From Actinomycetes bacterium (GTDB lineage: Bacteria > Actinomycetota > Acidimicrobiia > Acidimicrobiales > Palsa-688), in NCBI GenBank assembly GCA_021808665.1, contig JAKBBA010000200.1:1-5438 (forward strand): DNA of 5,438 nucleotides, read 5' to 3'. The translations under genes were made by a program, and so were the position numbers. This document shows, one piece after another, positions 1 through 5,438 of this stretch; position 1 is the stretch's first letter; each line of letters begins with the position of its first letter. The notes under the pieces are model-generated. The model had not been told where the DNA came from, did no database searches, and saw only the letters and a program-made list of their open reading frames with translations.

Positions 1-1
1 G

Positions 2-1039
2 CGATGCTCGTGCGGCGGCGCCTTCGACCTGTCCGGAGCGCCGTCCTTCGCATCGTTCGACAGCGTCGACTCACGTCAGTGGTCGCTGTGGCGCTACCGT
101 CATGCGCTGCCCTTGGTCGGCACCGGCGATCACGAGGTGCAGGTCACACTCGGAGAGGGCTGCACGCCGGTAGTTCGAGTCGACGAGGGCGTGCTGATCA
201 AGCTGGACTTCGCAATGCCGACCCTGTCGTTCAAGGACCGGGGCTCGGCGCTTCTCGTCAGCGCCGCCAAAGGGCTCGGTGTCGAGCATCTCGTGGCCGA
301 CAGCAGCGGCAACGCCGGCACATCGATAGCTGCCTACGCTGCGAGCGCGGGGATCCACGCCGAGGTGTTTGTTCCATCTACGACCTCCCCCGGCAAGGTT
401 TCGCAGCTCGACGCGTACGGCGCCGACGTCCGCTTGGTTGAAGGCAACCGCGCCGAGACCGCCCAGGCGGCGGTAGCGAGAGTGACGAAGAGCGGCGCGT
501 TCTACGCAAGCCACGTATACAGCCCTTTTTTCCATCACGGGGTCAAGACTTTCGCCTTCGAGTGCTTCGAACAACTCGACGGGGCGCTGCCCGACGCAAT
601 ACTGCTGCCGGCTGGGAACGGCACGTTGTTGATAGGAGCAAGTATCGGCTTCGATGAGCTCGCTGCAGCCGGACTGGTTCGCCGGGTTCCACGCTTATAT
701 GCGGTCCAGGCTGAGCGGTGTGCTCCGCTTGCGTCGGCGCGGGGAGTCGTCGTCGGCGAGAGCGGCAAGACCGAAGCCGAGGGAATAGCGATCGCCGAGC
801 CACCCCGCCTAGCCCAGATGCTCGAGGTCGTAGACGCATCCGGCGGTGATGTCCTGACCGTGAGCGAGGCGGAGATCCAGCGTGGCCGCTCCGACCTTTT
901 ACGTCTCGGAATCTACGTGGAACCTACGGCGGCAGTCGCCTACGCAGCGATCGGAAAGTTAGGTGAGGCGAGACCGGACTCGATCCTCGTCCCCCTGACG
1001 GGCGCCGGACTCAAGTCGCCCTACGTCTCGCCGTCATAG
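2..1039 (+). CDS. Threonine synthase-like PLP-dependent enzyme, 5' partial
   Basis: This is the last 345 residues of a fold-type II pyridoxal-phosphate enzyme. Threonine synthase converts O-phosphohomoserine to threonine in the cytoplasm. The frame is open to the left edge. A TTG at 113 is possible as a start, but the residues before it match the family: a Cys-x-Cys-Gly-Gly motif (window residues 2-6), as in the N-terminal segment of many threonine synthases, then a W-x-x-R-Y segment near residue 30. The true start therefore lies upstream. Visible landmarks are GEGCTP (51-56; the family usually has GEGGTP), SFKDRG with the Schiff-base lysine K78, SSGNAGTS (101-108, cofactor and substrate binding), the glycine-rich GNGTL (205-209, PLP phosphate) and LTGAGLKSP near the C-terminus. 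Transketolase follows 54 bases downstream on the same strand, so co-transcription is plausible. A related threonine-dehydratase-like lyase cannot be excluded, so I give no gene symbol. Confidence 0.88.
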   Translation, partial: RCSCGGAFDLSGAPSFASFDSVDSRQWSLWRYRHALPLVGTGDHEVQVTLGEGCTPVVRVDEGVLIKLDFAMPTLSFKDRGSALLVSAAKGLGVEHLVADSSGNAGTSIAAYAASAGIHAEVFVPSTTSPGKVSQLDAYGADVRLVEGNRAETAQAAVARVTKSGAFYASHVYSPFFHHGVKTFAFECFEQLDGALPDAILLPAGNGTLLIGASIGFDELAAAGLVRRVPRLYAVQAERCAPLASARGVVVGESGKTEAEGIAIAEPPRLAQMLEVVDASGGDVLTVSEAEIQRGRSDLLRLGIYVEPTAAVAYAAIGKLGEARPDSILVPLTGAGLKSPYVSPS

Positions 1040-1081
1040 CTGGACGAACCGGTTGTTCGGCTAAGGCGCCGCCGAGGCGGG

Positions 1082-1093
1082 TATAGCGAGCGT
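1082..1093 (+). promoter_or_regulatory. Possible -10 element directly before transketolase (leaderless-type spacing)
   Basis: TATAGC at 1082-1087 is followed by six bases and then the transketolase ATG. If used as a -10 box, transcription would begin at or next to the start codon, giving a leaderless mRNA of the kind common in actinobacteria. No convincing -35 hexamer lies at the normal distance; TTGTTC at 1053-1058 is too far away. The only ribosome-binding candidate, GAGGCGG at 1074-1080, sits 13 bases before the ATG, which is far. The call is weak. A small hairpin (CGAAC 1045-1049 pairing with GTTCG 1055-1059) also lies in this gap. Confidence 0.25.
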
Positions 1094-3037
1094 ATGAGTA
1101 GTACAACTTCCCCCTTCCCCGCAGCACCGACTGCAGCAGATCTGCGTGAGTTCGCCCAGCAACTTCGCGTCGACTCGATCCGGTGTAGCACTTCAGCGGG
1201 CTCCGGCCACCCTACGTCGAGCATGTCGGCGGCCGACCTGCTGGCAGTGCTTGCTGCCCGGCATCTCCGCTACGACTGGGACAATCCGAAGGAGGCCGCA
1301 AACGACCATCTGATCTTCTCGAAAGGTCATGCGTCGCCGCTGCTTTACTCGCTGTACAAGGCCGTCGGGGTTGTCTCCGACGAGGAGCTGATCACGCAGT
1401 ACCGCCGGTTCGGCTCACGCCTCCAAGGTCATCCTACCCCCCGCCTGCCTTGGGTCGACGTAGCCACCGGTTCACTCGGGCAGGGACTTCCCGACGGTGT
1501 CGGCGTAGCCCTCGCCGGCAAGTACCTCGATCGGCTCCCGTTTCGAACCTGGGTGCTATGCGGCGACGGCGAGATGGCCGAAGGCTCGATGTGGGAGGCG
1601 CTCGACAAAGCATCTTTCTACCACCTGTCGAATTTGATTGCGATCGTCGACGTGAACCGGCTCGGCCAACGCGGTCCCACAGAGCTGTCATGGGACCTCG
1701 CGACTTATGCGCGACGTGCCGAGAGTTTCGGCGCGAAGGTTCACCAGATCGACGGCCACGACATCTCCGCCATTGACCTTGCACTCGGCGAAGCCGGGGC
1801 GATGGGAGGCGACCAGCCGAGCGTCATCCTCGCACGAACCGAAAAGGGCAAAGGATTCTCGGAAGTGCAAAACCTAGAAGGCTGGCACGGAAAGGCGCTC
1901 CCGCCCGACATGGCCGATCGGGCCATTGCCGAACTAGGCGGCGCACGAAACCTGCGGGTCCGTGGGCCGCTCCCGGAACCCACCAGGCGCAACCGCCCCG
2001 GCGGAGACAACCGTGCGGCGGGCCGCGACCGTCCCGCCGGAGAAGGCCAGCGGCCTGCGGTCACGCTGCCGGCCTTCACGGTCGGCGACAAAGTCGCTCC
2101 ACGCAAGGCCTACGGAGAAACCCTCGCAGCCTTAGGGGCACGCCCAGAAGTGGTCGCACTCGACGGTGAAGTCAGCAATTCCACATACGCCGACCAGTTC
2201 GCTCGCGCGTACCCTGACCGCTACTTTGAGATGTTCATCGCCGAGCAGCAAATGATCGCGACCGCAGTCGGTCTAAGCGTAAGGGGCTACGTGCCTTTCG
2301 CCTCGACGTTCGCAGCTTTCCTCACCCGGGCCTACGACTTCTTGCGCATGGCGGCGATCTCGGAGGCCAACATCCGCGTCGTCGGGTCCCACGTCGGCGT
2401 CGAGATCGGCGCTGACGGTCCGTCGCAGATGGCCTTGGAGGACCTCGCCATGATGCGGGCAGTGCACGGCTCCACCGTCCTCTATCCGAGCGATGCCACG
2501 AGTACGGCTGCTCTGGTATCGCTAATGGCTGACCAACCTGGTGTCGTCTACCTGAGAGCGACGAGGGGCGCTTATCCGGTGCTTTACCCGACGACGGAGG
2601 ACTTCAAGATCGGGGGTGCCAAAGTGTTACGCTCAAGCGATGACGATCAGGTGGCCCTGATCGGGGCAGGCGTTACCGTCCATCAATGCATCGAGGCCGC
2701 CGATACCCTCGGCAAGGAAGGCGTCGCCACCAGGGTCATCGACCTGTATTCGATCAAGCCTGTCGACGTCGCAGCACTCTCGGAGGCAGCAGGACACACC
2801 GGTCGGATGGTGATCGTCGAAGACCACCATCCCGAGGGAGGCGTAGGCAGCGCGGTCTTTGAGGCGCTCGCTGGTAGCGGTGTGATCGTCTCGGTCGCTC
2901 ATCTCGCCGTGAGGGTAATGCCCGGCTCAGGCACGACAGCCGAACTGCTCCGTGAAGCCGGGATCGACGCTTCGTCGATTGCCGCTGCGGCTCGGTCTGT
3001 ACTAAAGGATACGAGGGGCGAGGTTCGACTCCTCTGA
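1094..3037 (+). CDS. tkt: Transketolase, compact animal-like type
   Basis: A thiamine-diphosphate and Mg-dependent cytoplasmic enzyme that moves two-carbon ketol units between sugar phosphates in the non-oxidative pentose phosphate pathway. It has 647 residues and appears complete. The N-terminal diphosphate-binding domain has GSGHP (H39), KGHA (H79), QGHP (H113), the metal motif GDGE (157-160) with N188 about 30 residues later, and WHGK (H265). The pyrimidine-binding domain starts near 330: R337, S363, the catalytic glutamate E384 in IAEQ, the run FASTFAAF (402-409), GSHVGV (H433), D441, Q445 and R491. The C-terminal domain runs from about 515. Spacing of these residues matches my memory of human transketolase better than the E. 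coli type. Residues about 288-322 form an Arg/Pro/Gly-rich linker, roughly 12 residues longer than in the human enzyme. The ATG start fits the family N-terminus. It may share a transcript with the PLP enzyme upstream. Confidence 0.95.
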   Translation: MSSTTSPFPAAPTAADLREFAQQLRVDSIRCSTSAGSGHPTSSMSAADLLAVLAARHLRYDWDNPKEAANDHLIFSKGHASPLLYSLYKAVGVVSDEELITQYRRFGSRLQGHPTPRLPWVDVATGSLGQGLPDGVGVALAGKYLDRLPFRTWVLCGDGEMAEGSMWEALDKASFYHLSNLIAIVDVNRLGQRGPTELSWDLATYARRAESFGAKVHQIDGHDISAIDLALGEAGAMGGDQPSVILARTEKGKGFSEVQNLEGWHGKALPPDMADRAIAELGGARNLRVRGPLPEPTRRNRPGGDNRAAGRDRPAGEGQRPAVTLPAFTVGDKVAPRKAYGETLAALGARPEVVALDGEVSNSTYADQFARAYPDRYFEMFIAEQQMIATAVGLSVRGYVPFASTFAAFLTRAYDFLRMAAISEANIRVVGSHVGVEIGADGPSQMALEDLAMMRAVHGSTVLYPSDATSTAALVSLMADQPGVVYLRATRGAYPVLYPTTEDFKIGGAKVLRSSDDDQVALIGAGVTVHQCIEAADTLGKEGVATRVIDLYSIKPVDVAALSEAAGHTGRMVIVEDHHPEGGVGSAVFEALAGSGVIVSVAHLAVRVMPGSGTTAELLREAGIDASSIAAAARSVLKDTRGEVRLL

Positions 3038-3045
3038 CGGCTCTT

Positions 3046-3067
3046 CGAGTCGTGGAACGACTACTCG
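3046..3067 (+). terminator. Small hairpin after transketolase, possible weak terminator
   Basis: Nine bases after the transketolase stop, AGTCGT (3048-3053) pairs with ACGACT (3057-3062) over a three-base loop. An alternative pairing joins CGAGT (3046-3050) with ACTCG (3063-3067). It sits between convergent genes, where a terminator is expected, but no T-run follows on either strand. Treat it as a candidate only. Confidence 0.3.
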
Positions 3068-3074
3068 ACTAGGT

Positions 3075-3096
3075 GGCGGGAAACCGGCGGGAAACC
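3075..3096. repeat. Perfect tandem repeat, 2 x 11 bp
   Basis: The unit GGCGGGAAACC occurs twice without a gap (3075-3085 and 3086-3096), and the second copy is followed by a GC-rich stretch. It lies in the 91-base spacer between the convergent transketolase and VOC genes. No function is evident. It may be simple replication slippage or part of a transcription end. Confidence 0.9.
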
Positions 3097-3128
3097 GCGG
3101 CCCCGCTACCGGCTCCTTGGTGACGGAT

Positions 3129-3560
3129 TCACGCTCCTGAATGGAACCCAGGGTCAGTCTTCCGATCGGCGTCAATCGCACTCATGATGCCCACAGGATT
3201 GCCATCGGGGTCCTCGACGACCGCATACCGGGCACCCCAGAATGCGTCGTAGGGGGCTTGTTGGCCTGTGTAGCCGGCGGTGGTCAAGTCCTCGAAAATC
3301 TCGTCGACGCGCTCTCTGTCCTCGACTTTGAAACCAAGTACGCCCATCCCGCCACACCAACCTTTATCCCAGTGGCGCGCAAAGCTAGTGCTGTCGAAGT
3401 CGATATCCAGTCCACCCGGAACTCGCACGCTGCGGTGGTGGTCCTGCCATGCGGGGTCGGTGTCGGCGATGGTGAGGCCGAGCCGACGGTAAAACGCAAC
3501 CGTCGCTTTCATGTCAGAAACGACCAGGTTGACTTGGTCGGGCACAGGTGCTTGAGCCAC
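3129..3560 (-). CDS. VOC (glyoxalase/bleomycin-resistance/dioxygenase) superfamily protein
   Basis: A 143-residue, single-domain cytoplasmic protein with the paired beta-alpha-beta-beta-beta modules of the vicinal-oxygen-chelate fold. The first module opens with VNLVVSDMKATVAFYRRLGL (10-29), the usual strand, Asp and helix. The second begins near residue 71 (GMGVLGFKVEDRERVDEIF) and ends with the family signature EDPDGNPVG (116-124). The usual metal ligands seem absent: Q9 stands where many members have His, and G124 stands where a C-terminal Glu is expected. It may therefore bind a ligand without metal catalysis, as bleomycin-binding proteins do. The substrate cannot be read from the sequence. 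The GTG start is supported by an AGGAG six bases upstream. The gene is convergent with transketolase and divergent from the small ORF/DUF72 unit. Confidence 0.9.
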   Translation of the reverse strand: MAQAPVPDQVNLVVSDMKATVAFYRRLGLTIADTDPAWQDHHRSVRVPGGLDIDFDSTSFARHWDKGWCGGMGVLGFKVEDRERVDEIFEDLTTAGYTGQQAPYDAFWGARYAVVEDPDGNPVGIMSAIDADRKTDPGFHSGA

Positions 3561-3566
3561 GAGAAT

Positions 3567-3571
3567 CTCCT
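3567..3571 (-). promoter_or_regulatory. Ribosome-binding site of the VOC gene
   Basis: Read on the minus strand this is AGGAG, inside GGCAGGAG, with a six-base spacer before the GTG at 3560. It is the clearest Shine-Dalgarno site in the window and decides the non-ATG start of the VOC protein. Confidence 0.7.
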
Positions 3572-3613
3572 GCCTTCGGATCGACCCTTAGAACCACGAG
3601 CGCGTCTCCACTC

Positions 3614-3619
3614 ATTCTA
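3614..3619 (-). promoter_or_regulatory. Possible -10 box for the VOC gene
   Basis: On the minus strand this reads TAGAAT, one mismatch from TATAAT, about 54 bases before the GTG start. I see no good -35 hexamer at the normal spacing, so this rests on one hexamer only. Confidence 0.2.
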
Positions 3620-3701
3620 TCGCTACGCTCCCCCGGCCGGCTGAGGCACAATTCAGGCCAAAACGGCCTCACGGTCGCTTCTTAACTGTCCCCGAACCTA
3701 C

Positions 3702-3746
3702 ACTGTGACCGTAATTGCACGAAAATTGTGCAATTACGGTCACAGT
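3702..3746. repeat. Perfect inverted repeat, 19-bp arms, 7-base loop
   Basis: The left arm ACTGTGACCGTAATTGCAC (3702-3720) is exactly complementary to the right arm (3728-3746). The loop is GAAAATT, in which a G-T and an A-T pair could extend the stem. Bases just outside (3701 and 3747) do not pair. The element is noticeably richer in A/T than the flanking genes. It lies between divergently transcribed units (VOC to the left, small ORF/DUF72 to the right), where no terminator is needed for either, and no T-run follows on either strand. Candidates are a palindromic repeat or MITE-like element, a large operator, or the terminator of a gene now lost. Nothing visible identifies the family. Confidence 0.95.
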
Positions 3747-3788
3747 CTTCCGAAGAGGGGGGCTCCATCGGGCTTCAGGCTCGCCAGG

Positions 3789-3815
3789 TTGTCCGCCAGG
3801 AAGTACGGGTAAAGC
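3789..3815 (+). promoter_or_regulatory. Possible promoter before the small ORF
   Basis: TTGTCC (3789-3794) and TAAAGC (3810-3815) are separated by 15 bases, slightly short for a standard promoter. The second hexamer ends six bases before the ATG at 3822, the same spacing as TATAGC before transketolase, so a leaderless transcript is possible. There is no good ribosome-binding site before this ATG; AGGAAG at 3798-3803 is 18 bases away. Both hexamers are imperfect. Confidence 0.2.
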
Positions 3816-3821
3816 TCGACC

Positions 3822-4037
3822 ATGGCCGATCAGCCCTCCGCAGACCCCCAGGATGCGAAATTTGGAAGGGGCGCCGCCCGAAAGGCAGAGATCCTGGACG
3901 AAGCCGTCGAAGACGGGAAGACCCCTGACGAACTTGACGCCGAGGACGACGAGCGCCGACGCCGAACGGGCCGAAGAGCTGCCGAAGAAGGCAGACCGGG
4001 CGGCGAAGCCGCACCGCCGCACCGCGCCGAGGAGTAG
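3822..4037 (+). CDS. Small charged hypothetical protein, or frame-shifted front of the DUF72 gene
   Basis: A 71-residue ORF that I do not recognise. Residues 1-46 are acidic and helix-prone, with many Asp/Glu and few hydrophobics (for example AEILDEAVEDGKTPDELDAE, 23-42). Residues 47-71 become Arg/Gly/Pro-rich and look less like a natural protein. There is no signal peptide or membrane segment. Codons in the first part start with G very often, as real genes here do. The ORF overlaps the upstream part of the DUF72 frame. Its end contains GAGGAG (4029-4034), which could serve as a ribosome-binding site for the next gene. It may be a true small gene coupled to the DUF72 gene, or the N-terminal extension of that gene separated by a one-base frameshift near 3955-3970. 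A chance ORF in GC-rich DNA is the third option. Confidence 0.4.
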   Translation: MADQPSADPQDAKFGRGAARKAEILDEAVEDGKTPDELDAEDDERRRRTGRRAAEEGRPGGEAAPPHRAEE

Positions 4038-4776
4038 CGCCCTGGTCGGCGTCGCCCGGGTGGGCTGTTCCGGATGGGTGTATAAACACTGGCGAGGTCC
4101 GGTGTATCCGGAGACGTTGCCGACACGGCGATGGTTCGATTTCTATTCCGGATTGTTCAACACGGTCGAGATCAACAACTCCTTCTACCGGCTTCCGGCT
4201 CCTGCGACAGTTGAAACTTGGGCGGCGCAAGCACCGCCCAACTTCGTGTACTCACTGAAGATGGGTTCATTCGGGTCCCACCGCATGAAGCTCGCCGACT
4301 CCGGCCGCTGGCTGGCGAACCACGTCGACCGCGTCGGACGCCTAGGGGCGGCAGAAGGCCCGACCCTCGTCCAGCTTCCACCCCACTGGCGAAAGAATCT
4401 GGGTCGCCTAGAAGATTTCCTAAGCGCCGCACCTGCAGACAAGCGCTGGGCAATCGAGTTTCGAGAGCCGTCGTGGCTCAGCGAGGATACCTACGAGGTG
4501 CTGCGGCGTCATCGTGCGGCCCTCTGTCTCCACGATCTGCTGCCTGACATACCTTGGGAGCTGACGACGGACTGGACCTACGTCCGCTTCCACGGGCCCG
4601 ATGCAGTGACTCAACCCTATGGCAGGGGATACAGCTCAAAGGCGCTCAAGTCTTACTCATCACGACTGTCCAAATGGCTGGCCCAGGGCATCGACGTGTA
4701 CGCGTACTTCAACAACGACGACTCCGGTCACGCCGTCGCCGACGCTCGCCGGCTTGCAAGGGAACTGCCTCAATGA
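3934..4776 (+). CDS. DUF72 (YecE/YunF-like) family protein, start uncertain
   Basis: A conserved protein of unknown biochemical function with a TIM-barrel-like fold. With the start shown it has 280 residues, near the family's usual length. Family landmarks: VGCSGWVYKHWRG (43-55), TVEINNSFYRLP (77-88, with the conserved Glu), SLKMGSFGSHRMKL (107-120), LVQLPPHW (145-152), AIEFREPSWL (173-182), YVRFHGP (216-222) and VYAYFNNDDSGHA (255-267). The domain begins at about 4057, so only the part from there is secure. The frame is open back to 3709. In-frame starts are TTG 3715, ATG 3853, TTG 3862, TTG 3934 and GTG 4060, none with a well-placed ribosome-binding site; CTG 4042 does have GAGGAG seven bases upstream. 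I show TTG 3934 because it keeps the basic stretch before the domain (EELPKKADRAAKPHRR). A one-base frameshift joining this frame to the ATG at 3822 is an alternative. Confidence 0.85.
   Translation: MTPRTTSADAERAEELPKKADRAAKPHRRTAPRSSALVGVARVGCSGWVYKHWRGPVYPETLPTRRWFDFYSGLFNTVEINNSFYRLPAPATVETWAAQAPPNFVYSLKMGSFGSHRMKLADSGRWLANHVDRVGRLGAAEGPTLVQLPPHWRKNLGRLEDFLSAAPADKRWAIEFREPSWLSEDTYEVLRRHRAALCLHDLLPDIPWELTTDWTYVRFHGPDAVTQPYGRGYSSKALKSYSSRLSKWLAQGIDVYAYFNNDDSGHAVADARRLARELPQ
4029..4034 (+). promoter_or_regulatory. Candidate ribosome-binding site for the DUF72 gene
   Basis: GAGGAG lies in the last codons of the small ORF, directly before its TAG stop. It is seven bases before an in-frame CTG (4042), and GTG 4060 is 25 bases away, too far for normal use. 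If real, translation of the DUF72 protein would be coupled to the small ORF and begin at a rare CTG start. It may simply be the two Glu codons of the small ORF. Confidence 0.3.
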
Positions 4777-4882
4777 GGTTTCCGAGCAACATTTCGCCCA
4801 CACCTATCCGGACATCCTTAGTGCTTATCGTTTGGGTGGCTGGGTAGGACCATAGGCATCCTCCAACCGTATTGGAACCGAC

Positions 4883-5438
4883 ATGACTGAAATGGCTATT
4901 GATGCTCTACCCGCCCCTCTCGCCGTGGTGACAGGCGCATCGAGCGGTATTGGACGGGAACTTGCCCGCCAGTTTGCCGAGAACGGCTATGACGTGATCG
5001 CCGCAGCGGACGGCCTCGAACTGTCGTCCGCTGCTGCCGACTTGCGCTCGACCACCGGCGCCAACGTAAAAGAGGTCCGCACTGACCTTGCAACCTTTGA
5101 CGGCGTCGAGTCGCTTTACCGTGTGATTCGAGAGGATGGGCGGCCGGTTGCTGCACTGGCGCTCAACGCAGGAGTAGGCCTCGGGGGGGACTTTGCGCGT
5201 GATCAGAGTCTCGACGATGCGATGCGCTTGGTCCGTCTCAATGTCGAGTCGACAGTACATCTCGCCAAACGGGTCCTCTCCGACATGACTGCGACGAGAG
5301 ACGGAAAGGTGCTGTTCACGTCGTCCATAGCGTCAGAGGCCCCCGGTCCGTACCAGGCGCTCTACAACGCGTCGAAGTCGTTCGTTCAGTCTTTCGCCGA
5401 GGCATTGGCAGACGAACTACACGACAGTGGCGTCACCG
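4883..5438 (+). CDS. Short-chain dehydrogenase/reductase (SDR), 3' partial
   Basis: The first 185 residues of a classical SDR, an NAD(P)-dependent cytoplasmic oxidoreductase of about 250 residues; the right edge cuts it. Visible are the cofactor motif TGASSGIG (17-24), NAG (95-97), the structural Asn N120, the catalytic Ser S148 in TSSIAS, and the Tyr-x-x-x-Lys pair Y161/K165 in YNASK, so the active site is intact. D43 at the end of the second strand and the lack of a basic residue there lean towards NAD(H), by inference. The substrate is unknown. The start is ATG 4883, with GGAA at 4874-4877 as a weak ribosome-binding site; ATG 4892 is an alternative. A stop in frame at 4853 rules out a longer protein. 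The gene follows the DUF72 gene on the same strand after 106 bases in which I see no clear promoter or terminator. Confidence 0.95.
   Translation, partial: MTEMAIDALPAPLAVVTGASSGIGRELARQFAENGYDVIAAADGLELSSAAADLRSTTGANVKEVRTDLATFDGVESLYRVIREDGRPVAALALNAGVGLGGDFARDQSLDDAMRLVRLNVESTVHLAKRVLSDMTATRDGKVLFTSSIASEAPGPYQALYNASKSFVQSFAEALADELHDSGVT

Noticed and set aside
113..1039. TTG at 113 as the start of the threonine synthase-like gene
   Set aside because: The frame stays open to the window edge, and the residues before 113 contain family-like Cys-x-Cys-Gly-Gly and W-x-x-R-Y motifs, so the gene begins outside the window.
3020..3034. tRNA T-arm-like sequence (GAGG, loop TTCGACT, CCTC) at the end of the transketolase gene
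   Set aside because: Only four stem pairs form. No matching acceptor, D-arm or seven-base anticodon loop can be built upstream, and the stretch encodes the C-terminus of transketolase. A tRNA-derived attachment site is not supported.
3642..3671. Nested inverted repeats TGAGGC/GCCTCA and AGGCC/GGCCT
   Set aside because: The arms are five or six bases and compete with each other. Such pairs are expected by chance in GC-rich DNA, and no gene end lies nearby to give them a role.
3683..3698. TAACTGTCCCCGAACC next to the palindrome, reminiscent of sequences flanking REP-associated elements
   Set aside because: The resemblance is only from memory of a short motif. No transposase gene, second copy or target-site duplication is visible. 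A CCGAA repeat at 3692-3696 and 3750-3754 is short and unevenly spaced from the arms.
3669..4230. Long minus-strand and alternative-frame ORFs across the DUF72 gene and the region before it
   Set aside because: They are Arg/Ser/Pro-rich shadow frames of GC-rich coding DNA with no recognisable motif, and they overlap a well-supported domain on the plus strand.
4864..4876. CCAA/TTGG hairpin between the DUF72 and SDR genes as a terminator
   Set aside because: The stem is four base pairs, with no T-run.

Overview
The window looks like chromosomal DNA from a high-GC bacterium, probably an actinobacterium (Actinomycetota). The base composition is GC-rich, third codon positions are mostly G or C, and GTG is used as a start codon. 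The protein families fit that group, but no ribosomal RNA or other taxonomic marker is present, so the phylum is an inference.

Layout, left to right. (1) Positions 2-1039, plus strand: the 3' part of a threonine synthase-like, fold-type II PLP enzyme whose start lies upstream of the window. (2) After a 54-base gap, 1094-3037, plus strand: a complete transketolase of the compact, animal-like type, with all recognisable thiamine-diphosphate and substrate residues. (3) 3038-3128: a short spacer between convergent genes, holding a small hairpin and a perfect tandem 11-bp repeat. (4) 3129-3560, minus strand: a VOC/glyoxalase-superfamily protein that appears to lack the usual metal ligands. (5) 3561-3821: a 261-base stretch without a convincing gene. 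Its main content is a perfect inverted repeat with 19-bp arms and a 7-base loop (3702-3746), plus weak promoter-like signals. (6) 3822-4037, plus strand: a small, highly charged ORF that runs in another frame into the start region of (7) a DUF72/YecE-family protein ending at 4776. The DUF72 start is unresolved and a frameshift linking the two is possible. (8) 4883-5438, plus strand: the N-terminal two-thirds or so of a classical short-chain dehydrogenase/reductase, cut by the right edge.

How the genes relate. The PLP enzyme and transketolase could be co-transcribed, linking amino-acid and pentose-phosphate metabolism. The remaining genes show no obvious shared pathway. I see no CRISPR array, RNA gene, complete mobile element or defence system. 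The strongest unexplained signals are the 19-bp-arm palindrome between the divergent VOC and small-ORF/DUF72 units, and the conflict of reading frames at the front of the DUF72 gene.
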